Positions 56,204 to 64,000 of a stretch of 64,000 nucleotides of DNA are shown piece by piece. A model generated the notes under the pieces. That model was not told where the DNA came from, did no database searches, and was given only the letters and a program-made list of their open reading frames with translations. The DNA is from Semisulcospira habei. Lineage: Eukaryota > Mollusca > Gastropoda > Semisulcospiridae. The stretch covers positions 122,356,375-122,420,374 of the forward strand of contig BTPG01000007.1 of NCBI GenBank assembly GCA_036245525.1, given 5' to 3'. The translations under genes were made by a program, and so were the position numbers. The first letter of the stretch is position 1; each line of letters opens with the position of its first letter.

Positions 56204-57697
56204 TCACTGAACCCTCGACGGTGTACACGTGAAGATCCTGCCGCCCCTGCAGGCGACCCACAGGCGGCCTCTCATGTCCGTGTTGAGCGCCGTGGGCTGC
56301 ACCAGCAGCGGACAGCCCGGGGACAGGTAGCGCGCGAAGCTCAGGCGCCCGTCCTGCACGTTCACCACGTGGATGGCGTCGTTCAGCTCATCAGCCACCA
56401 GCAGCACCTCATGGCCGCCCAGCGTGTAGAAACACACGTCCGACGGCTGGAACGGCGCTATAGGCGGGCTGTACGTGGCTATGGCGTCCGGCTGTGGGCG
56501 TCGGTACAGCTGCACTCTGCGCTGCCAGTCTTGTGTCTTCCTTTCCTCCAGCACCACAAACAGCTGCTCACTGACGTCAACGTCGAATGCGCGATGAGCG
56601 GCACAGTTGAGAGTGAAGACGACTGTCCTGTCTGTTTTGAATGGAACCTCCGACACTACCGTTTGTGTCCTAACAGTTGCTGTTCCTGTAAGATTATTGT
56701 CCAGTCTGAAAAATTTGATCAAATGCGAATCACACATTTTGGCAAAGGTATTGGTTGAGCCTGTGGTGAGTGTTATACACATACTGTTACCATTTTTTCT
56801 CCTAGCCCATGTAACTATTCCAGGGACATTGAAGTTTCGAGTTTGTACACATTTGCCGTCAGTGTTGAACCTCTTTGAAATAGCATCTTTTCGTGACATG
56901 TCTGGCTCGTACGACACCCACACACAGTCATCAGTCATAGGACACAATTGATAAATATCAGTGTTTGGATGCTCCCGAAATAGGAACTGCTCCATTACGG
57001 TCACTTCTGGCGCTGACACCGCCATCTCCACCTTCGCCGCACTACCCATGTAGAAACGCATGCCCTGTAACATGACATCGGGTGTGGCGCTGAAGCGGAG
57101 GACAGGACGGCAGACGGTCTTCACCCAGCTTGCTGTCAGCGTGTCGTGTATTGCATCAGTAGTTGTGTCCCCACTGGCCAGAGCTTCGTCAGCCAGCTTG
57201 TCTGCCGCTGCCTTCAGCTTGTCTCTCATGGTCAGGATTGCTTGCTTGAGTGCCTCACGTTTTTCGTCCAGCGCCAATTTTTCCTTTGATACTGGCACCG
57301 CTGATTCCAGTAGGTTGTTTGTGGAATGTGCCATATGATTTGCTACTTTGCACATGAGACAGATGGCGACATCACAGTCAACGCAAAATAGCTCCAGTTC
57401 CCTACTGGGGTGAACCGTGCAGAACAGCCCATGTCTTGCCTTTTCAAGATCATCAGTGTCAATATAAAAGTTGTTCTGGAAAGCAGCCACACCTCCAGGG
57501 GGCAGTTCGATCGGTTTCCGACATGAAGGACAACGGAAGTTTCGGGAGAAGCCAACAGTAGGCAGCCCATCCAGACAATTCTCACAGAACGTGTGGGAAC
57601 AGGGAAGCAGCTTGGGTTTTGTGAACACCTCCAGACACAAGGCACAGATCAGAGATTTAGTTCTGTCCTTAGTGACTTGGTCGTTATCAGTCGCCAT
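56204..57697 (-). CDS. TRIM-type RING/B-box E3 ligase-like protein, copy 4
   Basis: 497 residues. RING C18, C21, C33, H35, C38, C41, C56, C59; B-box C93, H96, C105, C108, C113, C116, H121, H124; coiled coil about 137-195. The variable segment at about 262-350 differs from all sisters, and the NHL-like end is the most conserved part. The exon begins at 57737 after the acceptor CTGTATTTTCAG. Near the junction it has QGMRFYMG where sisters have QRMRDYMG. The predicted role is ubiquitin transfer; no membrane segment is seen, so a cytoplasmic site is likely. Confidence 0.88.
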   Translation of the reverse strand: MATDNDQVTKDRTKSLICALCLEVFTKPKLLPCSHTFCENCLDGLPTVGFSRNFRCPSCRKPIELPPGGVAAFQNNFYIDTDDLEKARHGLFCTVHPSRELELFCVDCDVAICLMCKVANHMAHSTNNLLESAVPVSKEKLALDEKREALKQAILTMRDKLKAAADKLADEALASGDTTTDAIHDTLTASWVKTVCRPVLRFSATPDVMLQGMRFYMGSAAKVEMAVSAPEVTVMEQFLFREHPNTDIYQLCPMTDDCVWVSYEPDMSRKDAISKRFNTDGKCVQTRNFNVPGIVTWARRKNGNSMCITLTTGSTNTFAKMCDSHLIKFFRLDNNLTGTATVRTQTVVSEVPFKTDRTVVFTLNCAAHRAFDVDVSEQLFVVLEERKTQDWQRRVQLYRRPQPDAIATYSPPIAPFQPSDVCFYTLGGHEVLLVADELNDAIHVVNVQDGRLSFARYLSPGCPLLVQPTALNTDMRGRLWVACRGGRIFTCTPSRVQ

Positions 57698-57853
57698 CTT
57701 GATAGGGTCGCTTGCACTTGTAGCTGTATTTCAGTGTCTGAAAATACAGTGACAACACTCATTATTCTCATCTCAGCGGAGATTTTCTGTGAGAGTTTGT
57801 CGCTGATACGCGCCCGTCTCCACCAAAAACAAGAATATTGATGTAATTACTTT

Positions 57854-57945
57854 TTAACCCTTTGTGTGTCGGTAGAGATTTTAGTCGCGATGATTCCTAC
57901 AGGAATCATCGCTACTAAAACCGCTACCGACACGCAAATGGTTAA
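57854..57945. mobile_element. TTAA palindromic element, family F, copy 2
   Basis: A 92-base near-perfect palindrome: TTAACCCTTTGTGTGTCGGT against CTACCGACACGCAAATGGTTAA, with GCGATGATTCCTACAGGAATCATCGC at the centre. The TTAACCCTTTG terminus matches the general form of piggyBac ends. The region upstream of TRIM copy 3 near 45200-45215 looks like its empty site. Confidence 0.88.
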
Positions 57946-58079
57946 TAATTAATAATAAAAATGACAAGCAAGAATAAATAAATAAAATGAATTTTTAAAA
58001 AAATTACCAGAATAAATAAATAAAATGATTTTTTTTTTTAATTACCGCAAGCATCATAATCTTGCCACTTTGTGCAACA

Positions 58080-58324
58080 TTGACTCTTTCACTGCCAGTG
58101 GTCACGAATTGCGCGTCTAAAACGACTGCATGCACTTTGATCGACATCCGCATGAAGGCACAGTGTAACTGGGACCGAAAACAGACACATTGTTGCGGGG
58201 GTTCATGAAGATCTATGCCTCTTGCTGAAATCACTTTGTAACCATGTTTCTTTCACGTTCCATATCTTGAACAGACAATGATTTCAAAAACACAATCTGC
58301 GTCCACTGGCAGTGAAGGGATTAA
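58080..58324. mobile_element. TTAA element, family C, left arm rewritten
   Basis: TTTCACTGCCAGTGG start and CCACTGGCAGTGAAGGGATTAA end. Only the right arm (GCGGGGGTTCATGAAGATC) of the core is intact. Confidence 0.68.
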
Positions 58325-58335
58325 ACAGCGTAATG

Positions 58336-58340
<5 letters not shown>

Positions 58341-58410
<70 letters not shown>
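58341..58410. repeat. (CA)n microsatellite
   Basis: CA run ending in CATACATACATA. Confidence 0.95.
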
Positions 58411-58413
<3 letters not shown>

Positions 58414-58772
58414 TACATATACAAGCACACGCACAAAAAAGTCAGCAGTTTACCATAGAGATCAGTGATGGGGACTGTTTCCGCTCTTCTGTTTTCTCTG
58501 ACTTTGAATGCCGCTGCTCACTGATATGCACAAAAAAAAAATCGTGCAGACAAACCAAACTGAAACTGTCTGTGCAGGATCAAATTATTATATACAGCAC
58601 AATAAACAGAAACCGAAAGTACTTATCCCTTATTACACGCGCCGTCTATTAGCGACAATTGATATGACATCAGCAAATCTGTTGATAAATTATACATAAT
58701 AATTTATCTATTTCTTTGACCCCGTCACTACCTGGCACCACTCCCCCCAGTAGCAAAACGTATTCGCTCTTG

Positions 58773-58841
58773 GACAACGACGGCCGCAGTGATCCCGCGC
58801 ACAGTAGATGCGCGGGCCCTCTGTGGCCGTCGTGGTCTCAC
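58773..58841. repeat. GC-rich palindromic element, family D
   Basis: ACGACGGCCGCAGTGATCCC and GCGGGCCCTCTGTGGCCGTC arms around GCGCACAGTAGATGCGC. Confidence 0.65.
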
Positions 58842-59013
58842 AGTGGTCCCTGTTTGCCCCCCCCCCCCCACTCGCTTCCCCCCCCCTCCCCACCACACCC
58901 TTCCCTTTGGCCATAAAAGCCCTCGGAGATTTGTTCTTCTCCCATCGCACAGTCCTTTTGATAAATGACGGTCTCTCCTCTCGGCGCTTTATGTTTCAGG
59001 TACTGTTAATGTC

Positions 59014-59049
59014 CCCCCCCCCCCCCCCCCCTCAAAAAAAAAAAAAAAA
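59014..59049. repeat. poly-C then poly-A tract
   Basis: About 19 C followed by about 15 A. Confidence 0.85.
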
Positions 59050-59111
59050 GTTGGAAACTCCGCTCACCCCCCTTTTGAGAGGTAATTGGTCTACGCCGGC
59101 ACACACAAACC

Positions 59112-59122
59112 ACACACACACA

Positions 59123-59173
<51 letters not shown>

Positions 59174-59186
59174 GCACACACACAAA
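59112..59186. repeat. (CA)n microsatellite
   Basis: CA run with three T interruptions. Confidence 0.95.
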
Positions 59187-59242
59187 CCAACACAAGCGTG
59201 CACGTACACAAACAGAGCAATGTCAGAATCACCTAAAGGCTA

Positions 59243-59455
59243 TTAAACCCAGTAGGCTCTGTCATGCTAAAACACAATGCGGATCGACCTTGATAGTTGA
59301 AGGGTGGTGTCAGAATAGTTTGGCGCCTGTAGGCGCCAAGCTATTCCGACACGGCCCTTAAACTATCATGGTCGATCTGATTTCAGAACTGGGACGCAGA
59401 CTTCAAAGGATATCAAAAGAGTTAACAATTGCATCCTCAGGACGTAACGAGTTAA
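59243..59455. mobile_element. TTAA palindromic element, family A
   Basis: TTAAACCCAGTAGGCTC to ACGAGTTAA. Hairpin with several unmirrored mismatches (GGGTGGTGTCAGAATAG against CTATTCCGACACGGCCC), so an older copy; its partner at 46.7 kb is half deleted. Confidence 0.8.
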
Positions 59456-59749
59456 ATGCAGACAGGTAAGAACGGTAAAACAAAGGATAGACTAAAGGCT
59501 TTGCGTTCTAGTAGCTAGAAAGTTACAGTTCATCGAGCCAACGTCGGCCGCAGGTAGCTATGCACGGGCCAGCTGCAGCCGACCTAGGCCCGATACTTTT
59601 TTGCTGATGGCGTATCGCTTGCCCCCAGCCTGTACTGTTCGTGACACACAGATAACTGAGGAATAACTTAAAGCGATGTCCATAAAAAATGTTCACATGT
59701 GTAAATGTTCTCAGTATAATTAATAATAATGCTGGACATCAAGACTAAC

Positions 59750-59963
59750 TTAACCCATTCTACCCCAGACGCACCACAGCAAGATAAAGATCGACCATGA
59801 TAGTTCAAGGGTGATGCCAGAATAGCTTGGCGCCTATGGGCGCCAAGCTAATCTGGCATCCCCCGTGAAATATCATGGTCGATCTGTGTCCTGCACTGCA
59901 ACACAGTCTTCAGAGGACGACTTCAAAATTTGGGGATTTCGGTCTTGGGGTAGAATGAGTTAA
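59750..59963. mobile_element. TTAA palindromic element, family A, with empty site in the paralogous flank
   Basis: Complete TTAACCCATTCTACCCC to GGTAGAATGAGTTAA. The paralogous position at 47453-47456 holds a single TTAA in CTTTAATTTATGA and no element. Confidence 0.92.
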
Positions 59964-60129
59964 CTGATGACGTCTGACTGTCGTAAAATTAAAGACTTTT
60001 CTGATCTTCATCTCCTTGGTACGCAGAAGAGTTCCTTCCGTCAGCACCGCTCCCCACGTGAAAAGGGCTAGCTGTGGAAAACCTGCTGGGTAGCGCGTGC
60101 GTACTGCACTGACGTGTTGCTGTGTCCTT

Positions 60130-60289
60130 AGAGATCTGCGTCACAGTTCTGGAGACCGATCGACCATGATAGTTCAAGGGTGGTGTCGGAATAGCTTGGC
60201 GCCTACAGGCGCCAAGATTCCGACACCACCCTTGAACTATCATAGTTGATCCACATCGTGTCGCATCACGTCAGGGTTTTATGGGTTAA
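60130..60289. mobile_element. TTAA palindromic element, family A
   Basis: Right end TTTATGGGTTAA; left end unclear. Hairpin GGTGGTGTCGGAATAGC with partner GATTCCGACACCACC: the TCGG/CCGA variant is mirrored. Confidence 0.75.
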
Positions 60290-60603
60290 CATGTACTGTG
60301 TCCAACCTAGAGTAAGTCGTGATTGCATTTGTTAGCTAACCAGCCTAAGCCGCCTACCAGCAGCACGCGAATATGAGATAACGATTTTGAGAAGAAAGCC
60401 TGGGTCACCGCACAGATAGCAGCTATGACTGTGATAGCGTATAGCACACGCGTACGCTGTGTCACACGATAACATTTGTTAGCTAGCCAGCGAATACTCG
60501 CATATGCACAAGCTGTTTCAACAGCTCTGCTTCAGTGTTTCTCGTCGTAGATTGTGCTTTTATGGACTCACAAGTGAGGTAAATTTCTAGTACCATAGAC
60601 TAT

Positions 60604-60720
60604 GGCATAAATCTACCTAAGTAACTACTTTCATCTGCAAGAGGCGCAGATTCTCACGAGCCCCTGCATTCGCAGGGGTTGATGAGAATCTACGCTTTTT
60701 GCTGATCAACATGTTTTTTT
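60604..60720. mobile_element. family C hairpin, AGATTCTC variant, duplicate
   Basis: Same element as at 48.66-48.79 kb, with GGGGTTGATGAG as new mismatches in the right arm. Confidence 0.68.
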
Positions 60721-61064
60721 TTTTTAGACGTAGCTTGCCATGCCGTGTGAAGAGAATGCCTGTATACGAAAATGTGTACACCCCATGCATGTAATTTGTA
60801 CGCGCAAGTAATTTTGCTGTGGTGTGCTCAGCTCTGTATGATTTTCTCGTAGATGTATGCGAATGGACAGTTCAGACAAATGCTTTAATCCCGTTACTGT
60901 CAAAAAACAACGAATATTACCCAGAGTGCAACAGACCGCTGGAACTGAAGAAGGTTTTATTTCCTTCAAGCTAGCCGAAAATAATATTAGCTAAAGTATG
61001 AGAAATGACTTTTCAATGACTCCAACCCTCGCTTTCCCCCCGCATGTAAACAAAAGTCTTGTGC

Positions 61065-61270
61065 GGCAATTAAATAATGTACACATTTGCTGTAATCCCT
61101 TTTGTTTCCTCTGCACAGATAAATAATGTACACGTTTGCTGTAATCCCTTTTGTTTCCTCTGCACAGATAAATAATGTACACATTTGCCATAATGTGTTT
61201 TGTTTCCTATGCGACAAATAAATAATGCACACATTTGCAGTAATGCGTTTTGTTTCTTCTGAAAAGGGAG
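61065..61270. repeat. 60-bp minisatellite, about three to four units
   Basis: Same unit as at 49.14-49.44 kb but fewer copies and a shorter CTGCACAGATAAATAATG variant. Confidence 0.85.
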
Positions 61271-61399
61271 GACTGGGTTCACTGAAACTGAGGGTTCAGT
61301 TTTCCCATGAAAATGTTTTTGGTATGTTCGGCGCGCTTTAATTTCTGGTCTCGTTCATTCTCGCGTGCCACATGACAGAAGTGATGTTTTGGGCAGTGA

Positions 61400-61625
61400 A
61401 CCAAAGAGGGCTTAATTATACAGGCATCATTTCTAACCGGTTCCAGTGGAGGAGGTACACGAACGACTTATGAAACAGCCGTATTTAGAAACTAACTAAC
61501 TAATAACTAAATAACATAGTGTTAGACTGTCGGCTTTACTATCCTTCTGCTGTCAATGCTGCCATTTGTCAAATAACCAAACGTAACACATCAAATGCCA
61601 AAAAATAAAAAACCCACTACTTTGA
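61400..61625. other. no gene recognised
   Basis: AT-rich spacer between the duplication and the palindrome. Confidence 0.4.
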
Positions 61626-61629
61626 CCAT

Positions 61630-61738
61630 TCCCAATGCATGAAAGGTCTTCAGGCCGACGTCGACTGCAGTCGGCCCGCGCACAACTGTTCGCGGGCCGA
61701 CTGCGGCCGACGTCGGCAAGATGGACTATTGCCTACTG
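61630..61738. repeat. GC-rich palindromic element, family D
   Basis: Arms GGCCGACGTCGACTGCAGTC and GACTGCGGCCGACGTCGGC with a CGGCCCGCGCACAACTGT tip; it lies about 300 bases upstream of TRIM copy 5. Confidence 0.78.
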
Positions 61739-62040
61739 GAATTTTCTTTTTGTTTCAGACGACTATGATTCTGCCGACTTGCTTGAGTTGCCGTCTATCT
61801 AACAAAGATAATGAGCAGGAGCGACTCAACCCACTTCCATTTGCACTTTGTCTTGTCGACGGTGACCTGATCTGGATATACACAATTCACTTTAATTCTT
61901 GGAATTTTCGACTGGAATAAATAAACAAAAATTTAAAAATAAAACTGGAAGACTTATTCCGAAAAGACGAAGAACAAAGCTTGACGGAATAGGCCAGCTT
62001 CTACAATCACGCAAATTTGAGTGAGAACTGAACTTGCGCA

Positions 62041-63831
62041 ATGGATGCCGCGAACACTGACTTGACCTCTGCTTCGTCAGCAACGCACGGATCTCTAAGA
62101 TGTCCCTTGTGTCAGGAAGTTTTCATCAACCCCAAGATCCTGCCCTGTTTCCACACCTTTTGCCAAGCCTGTCTACAGCACCTAGTCGGTGAGAGAACGG
62201 CGGACAGGTTCCCCTGCCCAACGTGTCGGCAGGAAATCGTTGTCCCCTCGGGTGGAGTGTCCGCTTTCAGAAAGAATTCTTACATTCAGGCGGACGACCT
62301 GGAGAAGGCTCGGAACAACATGACCTGTGCTAATCACCCAAAAAAGCCTATCGAGGTGTATTGTGCACAGTGTTGTGCGCTTATCTGTGTGGCGTGCTGG
62401 GTATCAGAGCACAAACATCACGACACGGAGGACGTTACCACAGCCAGACACAAACTTCGCACCCAGCTGGAAGAGGCCAAGCCAAGACTTAGCCACTATG
62501 TGAACAGAGCAAAGTCACGTGCCGAGGAAGCAGAAAAAGAAGTATCGGCGGTGAAAGAGAAGAAAACGGCAGTGAAAGATGTCATCCACAAGAGACACGC
62601 TACACTGCAGGCAGTCATCGACAGATACCGGGACGAAGCTTTGGCCTCTCTAGACACGGTCACGGAAGACATACTTACCGTTCAAGAAGTTATGATAACA
62701 TCGCAGCATGGAGTCGTGGAGGAGCTGACCAAGTTACAACAGCGCGTGCAGCACGCTCTGGACAGCGACAACATTTCTGAACTGGTGACTGTGGCCAGAG
62801 AGATGATATGCGGACGTGGCCGCCAGAACGCCGTGCAAAAGCTGACGACACAACAGGTCACCATCTGCCGTCCTGTCCTCCGCTTCAGCGCAACACCAGA
62901 CGCCACGTTACAGCGCATGCATGACTACATGGGTAGTGCGGCCAGGATGGAGATGGCGGTGTCAGCGCCTGAAGTGACCGTGGTGGAGCAGTTCCGATGT
63001 CGGGAGGATCCGGACACTGACGTTTGTCACGTTTGTCCGATGACTGATGACAGTGTGTGGGTGTCATACGAGCCGTACATGTTGCGTAATGATGCGTCAG
63101 CAGAAAAGCATAGTGCAGACGGCAGAGTTAGTCGCTCGAAGAAATACGTCAGGTCAGTTAGACTGACGATGACACGAAGGAAGAATGGGAAGAGCATGTA
63201 TTCAAGACCCACGGAAGGATCCCACTGTATATCTAGTTACCCCAAGAAGTGCAGTGTAGATTTAAACAAGGTTTTGGTCTTAGAAAACGAGTTAACAGGC
63301 CAAGCAAACGTCCTGAGCCTAAGCATAGTGTCAGAGGACCCATTGAAAACAGAAGCAACAGCCGTCTTCACCCTGCACTGTGCCGCTCATCGTGCATTCG
63401 ACGTTGACGCCAGCGAGCAGCTGTTTGTGGTGCTGGAGGAAGGGAAGACACCAGACTGGCAGCGCAGAGTGCAGCTGTACCGACGCCCGCAGATGCACCC
63501 TATCGCCACGTACAGCCCGCCTGTAGCGCCGTTCCAGCCGTCGGACGTGTGTTTCTACACGCTGGGCGGCCATGAGGTGCTGCTGGTAGCTGATGAGCTG
63601 AACGACGCCATCCACGTGGTGAACCTGGAAAGAAAGCTTTCAAAAGTATTTTTTACAGTGAAGGAAACTTTCTATGAGTTAGTTTTCCTGCGCTACCTGT
63701 CCCCGGGCTGTCCGCTGCTGGTGCAGCCCACGGCGCTCAACACGGACATGAGAGGCCGCCTGTGGGTCGCCTGCAGGGGCGGCAGGATCCTCACTTTCAC
63801 ACCTCACAGTACTGCTCGAGAAAACTGCTGA
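62041..63831 (+). CDS. TRIM-type RING/B-box E3 ligase-like protein, copy 5 (chimeric, plus strand)
   Basis: 596 residues. RING C21, C24, C36, H38, C41, C44, C59, C62. B-box C96, H99, C108, C111, C116, C119, H124, H127. A long coiled coil runs about 135-240, some 75 residues longer than in the four minus-strand copies. From ICRPVLRFSATPDATLQRM (about residue 275) the sequence becomes that of the array family, with its own variable segment and the conserved NHL-like end. Within that end, between HVVN and RYLSPG, nine residues are replaced by 22 encoded by AT-rich DNA (63622-63690). A possible acceptor TCTTTTTGTTTCAG ends at 61758, giving a long 5' UTR with upstream ATGs. The front half may represent the ancestral, full-length architecture or a different TRIM gene; ubiquitin ligase activity is inferred from the intact RING. 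Confidence 0.87.
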   Translation: MDAANTDLTSASSATHGSLRCPLCQEVFINPKILPCFHTFCQACLQHLVGERTADRFPCPTCRQEIVVPSGGVSAFRKNSYIQADDLEKARNNMTCANHPKKPIEVYCAQCCALICVACWVSEHKHHDTEDVTTARHKLRTQLEEAKPRLSHYVNRAKSRAEEAEKEVSAVKEKKTAVKDVIHKRHATLQAVIDRYRDEALASLDTVTEDILTVQEVMITSQHGVVEELTKLQQRVQHALDSDNISELVTVAREMICGRGRQNAVQKLTTQQVTICRPVLRFSATPDATLQRMHDYMGSAARMEMAVSAPEVTVVEQFRCREDPDTDVCHVCPMTDDSVWVSYEPYMLRNDASAEKHSADGRVSRSKKYVRSVRLTMTRRKNGKSMYSRPTEGSHCISSYPKKCSVDLNKVLVLENELTGQANVLSLSIVSEDPLKTEATAVFTLHCAAHRAFDVDASEQLFVVLEEGKTPDWQRRVQLYRRPQMHPIATYSPPVAPFQPSDVCFYTLGGHEVLLVADELNDAIHVVNLERKLSKVFFTVKETFYELVFLRYLSPGCPLLVQPTALNTDMRGRLWVACRGGRILTFTPHSTARENC

Positions 63832-63965
63832 CTCGTCTGTCGGTTCAATCAATTAATTTGTTGAATTTCTTCCTCGTGCTAGGGATTGTAGGGGAAAGGC
63901 AGTATTCACGTTATTTAGAAACCAGATCAGCCGAAACATTTGCACCAAATTATTTTCCAAACCTT

Positions 63966-64000
63966 ATAACCCATTCAGCCCTGACGCACTACAGCAGGAG
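63966..64000. mobile_element. TTAA element, family A, cut by window end
   Basis: TATAACCCATTCAGCCC and CACTACAGCAGGAG match the left end of the CAG subtype; the hairpin lies beyond the window. Confidence 0.75.

Larger units (their letters stand above)
58430..61400. repeat. segmental duplication, right copy (upstream of TRIM copy 4)
   Basis: Colinear counterpart of 46.28-49.56 kb; same landmarks, but with its own TTAA-element insertion and without the family C and LINE insertions seen on the left. Confidence 0.85.

Overview
This is eukaryotic, animal-type DNA, most likely from a gastropod or other mollusc. The genes are sparse and one has introns. Microsatellites are dense (CA, GA, AAT), tRNA-headed SINEs and decayed LINEs are common, and there is a tandem family of intronless RING/B-box (TRIM-type) coding exons of the kind expanded in molluscs. 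The species cannot be read from the sequence.

Layout. 1-17 kb holds one clean tRNA-Asp gene, the last exon of a C-type lectin gene (about 4.3-4.5 kb), decayed LINE fragments (7.4-7.9, 11.8-13.6, 15.5-16.0 kb), a 620-bp inverted-repeat element (14.7-15.4 kb) and many short palindromic elements. 17-64 kb is a TRIM array. Four paralogues lie on the minus strand (17.4-18.9, 28.1-29.7, 43.6-45.1 and 56.2-57.7 kb). A fifth lies on the plus strand (62.0-63.8 kb), with a divergent front half joined to nearly the same back half. The four minus copies sit in duplicated units about 10-15 kb long. The unit between copies 2 and 3 is enlarged by what looks like a decayed PIF/Harbinger transposon: a three-exon Myb/SANT-like gene (36.4-38.6 kb) converging on a broken DDE transposase (41.6-42.1 kb), with a 5'-truncated RTE-like LINE inserted upstream and bounded by a 16-bp target-site duplication.

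The most striking signal is several families of non-coding palindromic elements (about 90-240 bp, over 40 copies) that begin and end with TTAA. The duplicated flanks of TRIM copies 3 and 4 provide natural filled-site/empty-site pairs in both directions, which show directly that these elements insert at TTAA and duplicate it, as expected of piggyBac-type DNA transposition. Their arms carry mirrored (compensatory) substitutions from copy to copy, and one hairpin core occurs inside two different element shells.

How it fits together. The TRIM proteins are predicted ubiquitin ligases with RING, B-box, coiled coil and an NHL-like C-terminal region. A variable central segment lies between strongly conserved ends, which would suit an innate-immune receptor or effector family diversified by local duplication and gene conversion. 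That functional reading is inference. The rest of the window is mobile DNA and simple repeats in various stages of decay.
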